Origin: Neoceratodus forsteri
Taxonomy: Eukaryota > Chordata > Ceratodontiformes > Ceratodontidae
Length of the DNA stretch: 64,000 bases
Direction of reading: 5' to 3'
Assembly (NCBI GenBank): GCA_016271365.2
Contig: CM057454.1
Span: 696,771,501-696,835,500, forward strand
Part shown: positions 21,841 through 32,027 of the stretch, piece after piece
How the letters are laid out: the number at the start of each line of letters is the position of its first letter
Numbering within the stretch: the first letter of the stretch is position 1
Position numbers and translations under genes: made by a program
The notes under the pieces: generated by a model
Database searches by the model: none
Seen by the model: the letters and a program-made list of their open reading frames with translations, nothing else
Told to the model about the DNA's origin: nothing

Positions 21841-22960
21841 TTGGTATTTTCACTCCAAATTTTCAACATGGTTTTATTGTGACACCCACCTTATGAACAG
21901 TGGCAATAGAAGTTTGTTAGCTGAAAGCTGATTTTGCAAAGTGACTACGGCATTTGGCACCACAGGTGCATAAACACATTTCAAACAGGATGTGAAAAAT
22001 GACAGCTGTACTGTTCATGGGGAGGTGTAAAAAATGTCAATGTTGAAAATCTGTAGTGAAAATAGTAACAAAAGTGGTGAAGTCACAAGCATGCATAGAA
22101 ACTGTGCAACGCACACCCTTAATTTAATTAGGTTGGGGATTTTTTACAGCAGATAGTCCACATAGGCATTTTGGGACCTTCGCTCATGAACAGTGTCACT
22201 GTGATTTTCTTAATCTGTCCCAAACAGTGATTTCCCACAGCAACCACACATTTCTGTGTAGAAAGTGTGAAAACACATTTCAGCCATGTTGTGAAAAATT
22301 ACAGCTGTACTGTTCATAAGGAAGTGTGGAAAAATGCCAGTGGTGAAAATCTGGACTGAAAATATTACAAATTCATGAACTTACAAGTGTGCATGGAAAC
22401 AGCGCAATGCTCACTCATAACACAGTCATTTTATGGACTTTAGTCACCAAATTTTCAACATAGCCATTTTAAGACCTCTGCTCATGAACAGTGTTACTGT
22501 GATTTTCTTAATCTATTCCAAACATTGATTTTGCACACCAACTGCGCCATTGTGCGCTACATGTGCAGAAACACATTTTAAGGGAGATGTGAAAAATAAC
22601 AGCTGTACTGCCCATAAGGAGGTGTGGTAAAATGACTGTTGAAAATCTGGAGTGAAAATATTGAAAATTTGCGAACTTGCGAATGTGCATAGGAACTGTG
22701 CAACACACGCTTGTAAAACAGTCTTTTGGGGGAATGTTTTTCTCCAAATTTTCAACATAGGGTTTTTGGGGGCTCCTCATGAACTGTGACACTGTTGTTT
22801 TGTACATCAGTCCCGAAAGGTGGTTTTGTGCAGTGACCGCAAAATCACTTTTCGGGGCTGATTAACAAAATGACAGTGACAGAATTCATGAGGTGGGGTC
22901 CCAAAAACCCCATGTTGAAAATTTGGTGAAAAAATTCCAAAAAAAGTCTGAGATATGCAT
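21840..22960. repeat. ~295-bp palindromic satellite array, about 3.7 units
   Basis: The phrase around TTTTCAACATRG recurs near 21860, 22160 (degenerate), 22458 and 22749, giving units of 291-300 bp. Each unit contains that phrase, then CTCATGAACAGTGTCACTGTGAT. A mid part follows with CAAACA.TGATTT and ACACATTT, then the inverted echo ACAGCTGTACTGTTCATRAGGAGG and GTTGAAAATCTG. The array ends in a self-complementary segment (22785-22925). No coding potential or transposase was seen. Confidence 0.8.
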
Positions 22961-23214
22961 CAAAGTTGAAAAAACTCTATTTATTCCATTATACAGCTCA
23001 CTGGCATTTCCTCAGTTCGCAGTCGGCTTTGAAGAGTGCAGACGTGTTCCTGGTCCACCGAAGATCGTTGTGCCAGACTCGGAGGCAAGTATGGGGTGAG
23101 GGGTGTGGGAGACAGAGTGCACAGAGGGTGGGCACGGGTGGGGGTCAAGAGAGTCAGCGTGGGACCGTTCTTTCTTTCTCGGTTTCTTTTTCCTTGTAGG
23201 TAGATGATGTGGGA

Positions 23215-23545
23215 CATTTGCCACACTGGGTTGGGCTCCCAGCATGGCAGCTGGAAGTTTTTTTTGTGGGGGCAGTGGAGCTGATGGGTGATTGGGCACC
23301 CTGTCGGCCATAGAGAGCTTTGCCACACTGGGGTGGCTCCCAGAGTGACAACTGGAAGTGTGTTTGGGGGGCCACCAAACAGATGTTTGCCATGCTGGGG
23401 TGGGCTCCCAGCGTGGCACCTTGAAGGCTGTTTTAGGGGGGCACTGGAACTGATGGGGGATTGGGCACCCCTATCAGCCATATTGTGTGTGTGGGGGGAG
23501 CACGTGAGCATGCTGGTGTGGGCTCCCAGCATGCTACTTGTTAGG
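23215..23545. repeat. Degenerate G-rich tandem repeat
   Basis: The phrase TGGGGTGGGCTCCCAGC, with variants, recurs near 23227, 23320, 23395 and 23515. Each is preceded by TTTGCCA(C/T)(A/G)C or similar and followed by a G-run. Units with and without a GAGCTGATGGGTGATTGGGC segment alternate, giving roughly 65-120 bp spacing. Non-coding. Confidence 0.6.
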
Positions 23546-23550
23546 CGGAG

Positions 23551-23700
23551 GAGCTGTCTATGACAACTCTTGCACTGTAGTGCTGATGTGGAGGCACTTT
23601 GCATACTGCCGACGGTGGCAATATGCAAATTGCCTACATGATGTGGGTCAGTCTTTCAACTGTATGCCACTGCATTTGCAAACGCTGTCATAGGCAGCTC
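23551..23700. repeat. 150-bp element with 15-bp inverted ends
   Basis: GAGCTGTCTATGACA at 23551-23565 is inverted at 23686-23700 as TGTCATAGGCAGCTC, with one mismatch. A nested smaller palindrome (GCATACTGCC...GGCAATATGC) lies in the middle. It may be a tiny MITE. No target duplication was identified. Confidence 0.5.
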
Positions 23701-24474
23701 TTACATTAATTAGTGAGGTGGGGCCGTGCCTGCAAAAGGCAGCAGAGCATTGGAAGTAGGGAGGCACACCTATGAATTCTCGTGAGGTGGCACTATGTTT
23801 CTTGCACATGCGTGCAAGCAAACATAAAAATGGTGCTCAAGAAAATGACAGAGGGAATTGGAAAGTCTGGATATAGTACATCTGACAAAAAGCAGGCAGC
23901 AAAGTAGAAAAGCTATTTTGTACTGAAAATTGTTTGCTCACCCCTTAGCCATTCAGTCCAACATAACATGGCCCAAGGCCAGATTCTTAACAATTACTAT
24001 ATGGAATAGTCCCACAGCTTTTATTTGCCATTATTACAGCCCTTTTATTTATAACATTTAAAACCCCATGCCACTTTGAATGATATTAATAAACAGCAAC
24101 AGTCAAAGGATTAAAACATAGACCTATTAAGTCCCTGGTGACATTGACTAGTATGTTGAGAAGAGAAGTAAACTTCTAGGGGTTAGGAGGCAACCAGTCA
24201 AAGTAGCCAGCCAAAGTGAATGAGAGCAGCATCTTACAGTAAGACCCTGATTTGAACCTCTCATCCTTTACCATGCCTTGATGTGAACCAAGACTGCTGT
24301 TGTCCAGGTGTGAAAATTAGCCAGTCCAAGGTCATTCATATGCAACAGACCAGCGCATCCTGAGCTGGAGTTCAACTGGGCCATCATGAGTTAAATGCTG
24401 AGCCCATGGTCACCTCCATTCCCAGCTGGTCCCACATTCTCCCTCATCTCCATGGTCCACTCGCCAACCTCCAG

Positions 24475-25010
24475 CTCTAGCAGTCGAAGGTTAGCTTCAC
24501 ACTAAACAATGCTATAGAATGTCCTTGAGCTCCAGCAGCAATAGATTGAGGCCCACATCTGATAGGGACACCCCACCCAGCACCCCAAAAATTAAGGCTG
24601 TCCAGAGTGAGGTCCAGATGCTGTAGCACATGCCCCTGCCCCATAGTTTTCATGGCTGCCCACACCCTACAGTCAAACCCCCCCCGAGCCTTGTCTACCA
24701 TTGCCTTTCAATTGGGATTGTGCCACACTCTCAAAGGGACTACCTCTGTCAGTCTGTCAGAGTGTGCAGCCACCTGGTTCAAATGCTCATCAGGTCATCT
24801 CATACCAAGATCCACAGTTCATGCCAGGGCCTGCCTGCCAAATCATTCCCCCAAAAGTGGAAGAGTAAGGCCTTCATTGATACCTTTCTCTTCTGATGTG
24901 CTCATATGGTTGGCAGGAGTTAGAATCGATGCATTCTTCTCATTCCCATTCATAATACATGGGCTGCTGTAGGTTGAATGCTGAGCTGTTTCACCTTCTT
25001 GGTGAGTAGG
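24475..25010 (-). pseudogene. SGNH hydrolase-like remnant of the YR element
   Basis: Minus-strand reading gives KALLFHFWGNDLAGRPW (about 24880-24830), the Asn-bearing block III of SGNH hydrolases. Further down it gives GVSLSDVGLNLLLLELKDI (about 24570-24510), which fits the Asp-His block V (usual form DGVHLSDVG). The catalytic Asp and His positions are altered here, so it would be inactive. The block I serine region was not found. It lies just downstream of the YR remnant, as in the 30-47 kb element. The biochemical role of this domain in YR retrotransposons is not known to me. Confidence 0.65.
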
Positions 25011-25109
25011 TACTCTGATTCACGCTCAATGCACAAAGGAATGCCAACAGATCCAAATCCAACATTGTCATCCTCATGCTGCAGAGAAGAGAAAAAGACA
25101 GCAGGCATT

Positions 25110-25690
25110 TTAGTCAGTTGCTAGGTTTTCGTGATGTAGAATCTGTACTGGGTGGACTGCCACTTTCCAATTCCTTTAATGCTTAGCTCCCCCAGACCTG
25201 GAGCTACCACCCTGGAGTCAGCCCCTAAGTGAAAAGAATGGATGTGAACCAAGCCAGATACTTCTTCAAGAATGCAACAGACCTGTTGGTGGAATGCCAT
25301 ACTTGGTATGACATCAGCAGCATGCCCTCCCTAAGCATGAGAAGAGGGCTCACACCCAGTGCTTGGAATGCAAGAAAGGCCTTCACTCCCCTGACTGGGC
25401 AGAGGAGTCCCTTCACCATTTGCATATGTACCCTCAGCTAACACCAGTTTGGTAGATCTTAGACCTCTGGAGAAGGACATTCAGGCCTTCTGGACCTACC
25501 CCTGGACTTCTCTGGACCCAGGTAAGGTGAAAAATGGCAAATGAAGGCCACTCTGAAGAGAGTATTTTTCTTTAGCTAAAAGGCAGATGCTCTCTTGGCA
25601 GACTACCATATGCCACAGTATCTGGGAAGAGCTAGGCAAGCGGGAGTCAGGGGCCTTGCCATTTTCTATGTCTATTCCTGCATGATCATT
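25110..25690 (-). pseudogene. Tyrosine recombinase remnant (YR retrotransposon)
   Basis: Tyrosine recombinases cut and rejoin DNA through a tyrosine nucleophile, and YR retrotransposons use them to integrate without target duplication. The minus strand shows an N-terminal catalytic-domain stretch at 25690-25500 (DSRLPSSSQILWHMVVCQES). It then shows PVRGVKAFLAFQALGVSP near 25425-25370, SYQVWH..NRSVAFL near 25320-25270, and a degenerate HxxR region (FTSILFT). After a frameshift, the C-terminus reads GKWQSTQYRFY (25174-25135), where the last tyrosine would be the nucleophile. Several frameshifts separate these blocks. An SGNH remnant follows directly. Confidence 0.7.
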
Positions 25691-25879
25691 TTGACCACCA
25701 AGGACTGGACCGACTTGTAAACATCTTTTTACTTGCACAGGCATGCAATAGCACAGAGATGTGCCACCCCCTGTGGGGGTACTCATGAAAATTAGATGGA
25801 AGTGGAAAGGCTGCATACAGTACACCTGAAAGGAAACCGACTGTTCAGTAGAAAAGCTATTTTGTGCAGTATGTGAATG

Positions 25880-27700
25880 CAATGGCAGTTTTTGAAACCA
25901 AATCAAAGACCAGTACACATCAATGCTGAAAGATATGATGTAACTGGAATAACTGAGCCTTAGCTAAATATGGAAAATGGCAAGTTTATTAAAATAATAT
26001 ATAAAGTTTTTGGAAAGGTTGTGCTCAGCTGGATTGGAAGAGATGCATATAGCAATTTGGGTAAGGAATGACTTGTAATATTGTCTGAGGAACAAAGTGA
26101 CACACTGTATGTAAGTCACTACAGCAGTGAGAAGGTAAGATTAAAGTATAATGTCAAAATAGTTCCAACAAATTATCACATGAAGTAGTATACTGTACCT
26201 TGCTCTCAACCCCCAAAAACTGTTGCTCACAAAATGTGACCACTTGAACTCCATAGTGCCACTAGTTTTTAATTTTTTACTTTTCTTGTAAACCAAATCA
26301 TTGTTTTTCCTGTATAAAGCCATTCTCTCATGGAGTACTGATTCCTAAATTAGCTCAGTTAATCTGTTTGTGGATGAGTGAATTTGGAAATGTGGACAGG
26401 AAGAAACTGGGGAAGTTCCTCAACTGTATTCAAAGTTACCTTTTCTCAAGGTCTGTGTGGTAGCCATTTGAACCCCATAAAAGGTGACTACATGTATCAA
26501 GAATATGATAGCACGGGGGAGTTAAGATGACTAACCCCATAGCTTTTTTTTCATGTCCATTTTTCTTAGTTCTAATGTTAGTCCAACCCTGACAAAAAAA
26601 AAGGAAACTAGGGCTGCAGGTTCGGTTCTACAAAAGAATCAGACGCCTCAAAATTCAGGTGTTTGATTCTTTTGGATTGTGTCGAAATTTAAGGAAAATA
26701 GGCAGACTTTTGTTTTGACCGGTTCATCCCCATGGCCTGAATGGTGCTGACCAGGCAAACCAGTAGATCCGTGAACCACAGTTCACACCTGAAAGAGTTA
26801 ACTAGGGCACATGATGAGCAACAAACTAGGAGAAGCCTGGCACCAAGTTGCTTTACCACAAGCATGATTGCAAAACACATGTACTTATAGTGTGACAGAA
26901 AGATTTATTAGCACAAAAAAATGATCTCCATGCCCCACAGTCCACCAACATTTCAAGCAGCCAACTCTGCTATTTTTCAAGCTGTACCACCACACTAGTG
27001 GTAACTATTTTTATAGCAGGTATTGTTTAAAGTGACAGTGTCTAAAAATGTTTAATATCTGCTGTAAGAGATACATTTACAAAAATACATTAAATACATA
27101 GGTACAAAAATTGCAGTTATACAATTAATACAGTGTCAAGTTAACATATAAGTAGTGGCATAGTACCTGGGGCTGAACACCCCCATAACTTATTATATGT
27201 AACCCACGTGAAAAAGTTATAAAGTTAACAATCAAATAGCCTTCATCTGAATACAATTGCAGACAAGAAAACCAGTTGGTACTGGCAAGCCTATCATTTC
27301 CTTTCTCTCATGTACATGTCAGATCAGTCTGTATGTCCATTGGGATTTCTTGAACCTTGAAACTCCATAGGGATTCAAAACTGCCAAAAGAGAAGATAAA
27401 GGGAAAGTATTAAAGCTTCATACCCCTATATGCAAATGTGACATCTCATGAGCTGGCTTCACAGTAGCATTATACAACTAATTACAGTAGTATTGCAGCG
27501 GGCCTCTGGGACCAGGGGCTTGTCTGAGAGAGAGGAGAGACTGGGCTCTGGAGGAGCAGGAGGAGGAGTAGTTTGCTTGTGGCTGAGCAGCAGACAGATG
27601 GAGCATGAAGTGATAGTCTGCCAATGCTCACTTGCTGCCCATTCGCAGCAGGGAAGAACACTTTTTTTCATTGCAGAACTGGTATTTTAGCAGGACATTG
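25880..27700. other. Unassigned DNA with one short strong hairpin
   Basis: No gene or known family is recognised. At 26631-26648 and 26657-26674 lies a hairpin with arms CAAAAGAATCAGACGCCT and AGGTGTTTGATTCTTTTG and an 8-nt loop. It is preceded by TAGGGCTGCAGGTTCGG, which looks like a hAT-type terminus. A small hairpin MITE is possible, but its other end is not clear. Confidence 0.4.
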
Positions 27701-27739
27701 CAAATATAAACAGATTTTGACTGATATCCCTGGTAGAAG

Positions 27740-28490
27740 CATGAGGTGTTATATTTTGGGGGGAGTTACTTTCATTTACTAATATTTACTGGGCAGAAAG
27801 TGTGTGCCAGCAGGCAGTTGGACAGTGCCTGGACACTAGTAGTTGGCACCTTGGTGGCATCCCTTCTTCATTCACATTCACATCACATTTCTTTATGTGA
27901 CAGTTTCAAACTCTTTACTGAAAACATCATGGCTGAAAAACAGACACCAGTACAAAACAAACTCTGGAAAAAGCCAACACAGTTGCAGCTGCACTCACTG
28001 ACCTCATGGCGGAACAGTAGGCTGTGCTCAAGATGGCCGCTGATGCTTGGTGTGCATGCGCGGAGAAGTCGCATATGCACAACTACTTGCACATGTGCAC
28101 TGAGCATCAGTGCCCATGTTGAGCACAGTGGACCACAGAGGGCAATATCAGCAAAAGTAGTGAGCCCATGGAGGTGGGGAGTCAGCAGAGTGTTTTGGAC
28201 TTGTGGAATGATTGTACTGCAACTCCAAGACTGTTCTGCGGTGTCAGTCTGGTGGATCATTATATAGAGTTCTTGCAAGATGGTTGCAGCTCTACCTACT
28301 GCAGCAGTAAAAAGGGACTACAGTTAGTTGTAGGATGAAGTTGGACTGTTTTATTCAACCTTAAAGAGTAGCACTCACCCCCCGCTGCTGACCCACTGAA
28401 TGTTTTTGCCCATTAAGTGCTTTGTCATGGTATTTTCTTTTATACTGGTATCTGTTTTTGAGCCATGCTATTTTGAGTAAAGTTTCACTG
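27740..28490. other. Spacer with an imperfect 40-bp hairpin
   Basis: CTGTGCTCAAGATGGCCGC at 28022 begins a ~40-bp arm that pairs imperfectly with 28088-28129 (ending CCCATGTTGAGCACAG). The left part (27785-27865) contains a lone phrase of the neighbouring tandem repeat (TTGGCACCTTGGTGGCATCC). Nothing coding is seen. Confidence 0.5.
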
Positions 28491-28499
28491 TTTGCTATA

Positions 28500-28852
28500 T
28501 TGATATGAATCCCTTTAGCTGCCTGTTTGCTGGTTTTTGCAGTTTCAAAACTCTTTACAAATGTAATTTGCCTAAGTTGCAGGCTTGCTTGCAGCAGTTA
28601 CTTCTTCTTCTCCCGGTGTCCTGAAGTAATCTTTCACATTGTGATCTGGGCAGTGGGAAGTGGGCAGGGCTGTAAGTGGGTGCCAGTTGGCAGCATGCCG
28701 GTGTCTGGCCACTTGTAGTTGGCACCTTGGTGGCATCCCATAAAAAAATGTTTAAAGCCATTTTTCCTTTTTGTGGCACTTTTCAAAGTTGAACTCTTTA
28801 TTGTCGTGTTCACCTCAGTTGCTGTGGTTCCTTCCTCCTAAGTCCTGAAGCA

Positions 28853-28884
<32 letters not shown>

Positions 28885-29455
28885 CGCCCCAAGCTATGCT
28901 GCTGCAGTGTGATCTGGGTAGTGGGCAGGAAGTGTGTGCCAGCAGACAGTGTGCCAGTGATGAGTGCGACCCTGGTGGTATCCTATAAAGAAAAATTAAA
29001 AAATGTCTCCACATTTCCTGAAGTTGCTGAAGTTCTTTTCTTCTCCTGAGTCCTGAGGCAGCCTATGTGTGTGTTGTCCTGGGCTGTGCTGTTGCAGTGT
29101 GATCTGGGCAGTGAGCAAGGCAGAATGTTTGCACCAGTTTGCAGTGTGCTGATGCCTGGCCTCTGGTAGTTTGCACCTTGATGGCATCGCATAAAAAAAA
29201 ATAATTATCTTTTTGTGGCACTTTCCAAATTGAAATTTACTCTTCAGAATCGCCCAAGGTACTGCAGTTCCTTCCTCCTGTATCCTGAAGCAGCCTGTGT
29301 GTGTCATCCTAAGCCATGCTGTTGCAGTATAATCTGGGCAGTGGGCAGCAAATGTGTTCCAGCTGGCAGCGTGTCAGTGATTGGCCCCTGGTATTTAGCA
29401 CCTGTGTGGCATCTGATAGGAAAAAGTAAAAAATAAAATTAAAATAATTAAAATA
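28500..29455 (+). repeat. ~190-270-bp tandem array (left part)
   Basis: Units share TTCCTTCCTCCT, then CTGAAGCAGCCTGTGTGTGT, GCTGTTGCAGTGTGATCTGG, GCCAGTGATGCCTGGCC-like and TTGGTGGCATCCCATAAAAA phrases. The anchor GATCTGGGCAGTG falls at 28641, 28911, 29101 and 29331. A (GT)n microsatellite at 28857-28884 has expanded within one unit. A further unit lies at 48035-48235, on the other side of the large nested insertion. Non-coding. Confidence 0.8.
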
Positions 29456-29479
29456 AATACAATTTAAAAAATGTTCCAC

Positions 29480-30053
29480 GTTGGGCAGCAGTTGAAAAAC
29501 TGACAAGACTCAATACTGATAAAAACAGTGAGAAGGGTAACTAATTGGTTCACTGACGGAACCAAAAGGGTAACCGTGAACTGCTACTTATCAGGAGAAG
29601 GAAGGGTGACAAGTGGAGTGCCCCAGGGATTGGTATTGGGCCCTTTTATATTTCAACTATTCATCAGCAACTTAACAACATACAGAACTCCATTGTTAAA
29701 TATAAAGATGATGCAAAGCTTGGAGGTCCTTCTGTAGCAGTACAGTGGAACAAATTAAAGGAATCCATGCAGATCTGACTGTACTAACTAACTGGGCATT
29801 TAAATGGGGAATGTCAGTCAATCTGGACAAATGCCGTGTTCTCCACCTAGTTAGAAACAACATTCCACACTAGTATGTACTGAGTAATACAATGCTTCAA
29901 TCTACCAACATAGAAAAAGATCTGGGAATGCTTATAGACACCAATTTAGATTTTAAAGAGCAATGTGTCAGTGCTGTATTTAAAGCAAACAGAGTATTAG
30001 AGGCCATAAAAATGAACATAAAAAAAACATAAAGCAGATTCTAATGCAATTGT
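29480..30053 (+). pseudogene. LINE-E (CR1-like) reverse transcriptase, left half
   Basis: Plus-strand translation gives TNWFTDGTKRVTVN, then SGEGRVTSGVPQGLVLGPF (the palm block before the catalytic site). A degenerate active-site region follows (YKDDAKLGG near 29700). Next comes the CR1/L2-type continuation (LTNWAFKWGMSVNLDKCRVLHL, FKANRVLEAIKMN). It ends at LMQL, exactly where a 17-kb YR element begins. The right half resumes at 47138 with YRSHVRPHLD. The family differs from CR1-A and CR1-B. Endonuclease and ORF1 are missing through 5' truncation. Confidence 0.85.
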
Positions 30054-30440
30054 CAAAAGGACCCCACTGAAATCAGTCATACCCACACCCTGCATTTGGT
30101 GGCTCAACTTTCAAAGTTTATTGAGGTAGATTATTACAAAAACTCATTGTAAACACATTAATAAATTTCCAAGTCATCAACATTAATATTTACATCCACA
30201 TTCCTTGGGGGGTGGGGTTCTCTCTTCATTTACATTTTGATCATTCAGCCACATATATCTTTGGCACATCATCTTCTCAGCCCCAGTGTAAGGACCCAGT
30301 GCCCCTTCACTTCTTTCTCTTCCTGTCTGGGCTCAGGTGTCCCATCTGACCTCCACGGCCCCATCCCCCTTGAGGTGACTGCCCCATAGGGAACCCTCCC
30401 TTGCTTTTATGTATTCCCATCTGACTCTGGGCCTTCCCCT
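30054..30440 (-). repeat. B2 terminal repeat of the YR element
   Basis: This ~387-bp block matches 30939-31335 in direct orientation (shared CACACCCTGCATTTGGTGG, ACAAAAACTCATTGTAAAC, AAGGACCCAGTGCCCCTTC). It forms the 3' end of the element on the minus strand. A further ~170 bp (30441-30609) between it and A2 has no partner that I can see. Confidence 0.85.
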
Positions 30441-30609
30441 TCCCCCCTTTCTTCTCTTCCTTCCTCCTTGCCATCATAGTTGCTCTCAGCCAGCAGCTGC
30501 AACCTTGACATCCCAGGTGTCCCTGTTGCCCTCAAAACAGCAACCCTTCACCAATGAATCCTCTCCCTGTGCTTGCCCAACTTAATATTTTGATAGGGTG
30601 GGTGGGTGG

Positions 30610-30937
30610 AATTGCTAGTTAGCAAATGCAGTAGAGAGAGGATTTCTCCCTCTGTGGTCCCTTTTCTGCCCCTCTGTGGCCCTTCCTCTGGTGTTCCTAT
30701 CTCCCAAGCAGATGGGCTGCTAATCATCCCCCCTTTCACCACTTGTCCCCACCTCTTTGTGACCTCGTCTCTCTTATCCATCCCCCTTTGATGACATCTC
30801 CCTTCCCCCTGGCCCCCACCTCCCTCTGCCTGCATCTCCCTACACCCCCTTCCTCTTCCCCCTCCTGACTCATTCTACTAATCCCAGGGCTGCCATTGAC
30901 AACCTGGGTTGCCCTTTTAATAGGGAAACCTCTTTTG
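30610..30937 (-). repeat. A2 internal repeat of the YR element
   Basis: This ~328-bp block is a direct copy of 46806-47137 (shared ATTGCTAGTTAGCAAATGC, GGTGTTCCTATCTCCC, GGGCTGCCATTGACAACC). It abuts B1, giving the junction CCTCTTTTGTCAAATGG, which resembles the element's two outer ends joined. Confidence 0.88.
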
Positions 30938-30938
30938 T

Positions 30939-31335
30939 CAAATGGACCCCCCCCAAGAAATCAGTCACACCCACACCCTGCATTTGGTGGTTCAACTTTT
31001 GATGTTTATTGAGCTAGATTATTACAAAAACTCATTGTAAACACATTAATAAATTTCCATATCTTCAACATTCATATTTACATCCACATTCCCTGGGGGG
31101 TGGTTCTCTCTTTATTTACATTTTGATCATTTATCCACATATATCATCAGCCCATCATCTTCTCAGCCTGGGTGTAAGGACCCAGTGCCCCTTCACTTCT
31201 TTCTCTTCCTGTCTGGGCTCGGGTGTCCCACCTGACCCCCCAGCCCCATCCCTCTTGAGGTGACTGCCCATAGGGAGCCCTCCCTTGCTTTTATGTACCC
31301 CCATCCTACTGGGGGCCCTCCCTTTTTCTCCCACT
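30939..31335 (-). repeat. B1 internal repeat of the YR element
   Basis: Direct copy of B2 (30054-30440) with scattered substitutions. It lies immediately downstream of the SGNH frame on the minus strand and directly joins A2, as in PAT/Ngaro split direct repeats. Confidence 0.86.
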
Positions 31336-31384
31336 AGCCCAGAGGCCGACCATAGGTCTGCCACTGGGCTTCCTCCAGATTAAA

Positions 31385-31995
31385 AACTAATGAACAAACT
31401 CCTGAAACCCTGCCATCTTTCAATTGACTCCCTAATAGTCCCATTGAATATAGCATTACCCACGCCTGACAAGTGCACCCCATCCGAATGGTACCATCCT
31501 GGTGTGTCAAGCATGATCAACTCGTGTCTTATATACACACCACCTGACCTCCCTGCCATTCTGCCATCTTCCTGTTTACCCTCTTCCTGGCCCTGTCCAT
31601 TGCCAAGACCTCCCGAGCCTTACCCCACCTTCTGTGGTGTATGATCTCTGACCAGGCTATAGTGTCCCTTGGCCATCTAGATTTTATCCTCTCCAGGTCT
31701 CTCCAAATTGTGTGGGCTAACACCATCCAGGGCACTGTTCCCAAATCATTTTCCCCTCCATGTATGATGAGCAAGTCTGGTGCTGGTCTTGATCCACCAT
31801 ACTTGTCCAGTAGCATCAGCAGCTGCTCCCATCTCAATCCTCTCTGTCACCATCATTCAATCACTGTTCTCTTTGGGTCCTGGCCTAGCTGGTGGCCCCC
31901 AGCTGTGTTGAGTGCCCACCAATCTGCCCAATGGATAAATGAATGGCCTATGATCCACACCACCCTGCTTCGTCCACCACCTGGAAAACAAAATT
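31385..31995 (-). pseudogene. SGNH hydrolase-like ORF of the YR element (frameshifted)
   Basis: Minus-strand reading gives block I VVWIIGHSFIHWA (about 31965-31925), with the serine nucleophile in GHS. Block III is LLIIHGGENDLG (about 31780-31745), with the conserved Asn. Then come a TIAWSEIIHHRRW stretch and RARKRVNRKM. Block V is SDGVHLSGVG (about 31480-31450), with the Asp-His pair. All four SGNH signature residues are present. One frameshift or stop lies between blocks I and III (TGA near 31856). Such domains occur in some vertebrate YR retrotransposons; their substrate is unknown to me. The preceding TTTTCCAG at about 31991 could be a splice acceptor, since the frame is open upstream without a clear ATG. 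Confidence 0.8.
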
Positions 31996-32027
31996 GTACA
32001 TCTGTTAACAGTCATTTCCATACATAT

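Larger units (their letters stand above)
23780..25875 (-). mobile_element. Decayed YR retrotransposon with YR and SGNH remnants
   Basis: The minus strand carries a tyrosine-recombinase remnant followed by an SGNH-hydrolase remnant, the same order as in the intact-layout element at 30-47 kb. No gag or RT is recognisable. A ~150-bp direct similarity (23780-23935 against 25720-25875; shared GTAGAAAAGCTATTTTGT and TTGCACA.GC.TGCAA) flanks the coding part. It may be a pair of terminal A repeats left after internal deletion of gag-RT. The repeat similarity is moderate, so that interpretation is tentative. The coding calls are firmer. Confidence 0.6.

Noticed and set aside
22981..23628. 215-codon minus-strand open frame
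   Set aside because: It runs through the G-rich tandem repeat; the length follows from repeat periodicity and there is no domain.
27883..28278. Possible host exon (131- and 173-codon open frames)
   Set aside because: Both strands are open over an inverted repeat and the proteins are Cys/Leu/Ser-rich without a motif.
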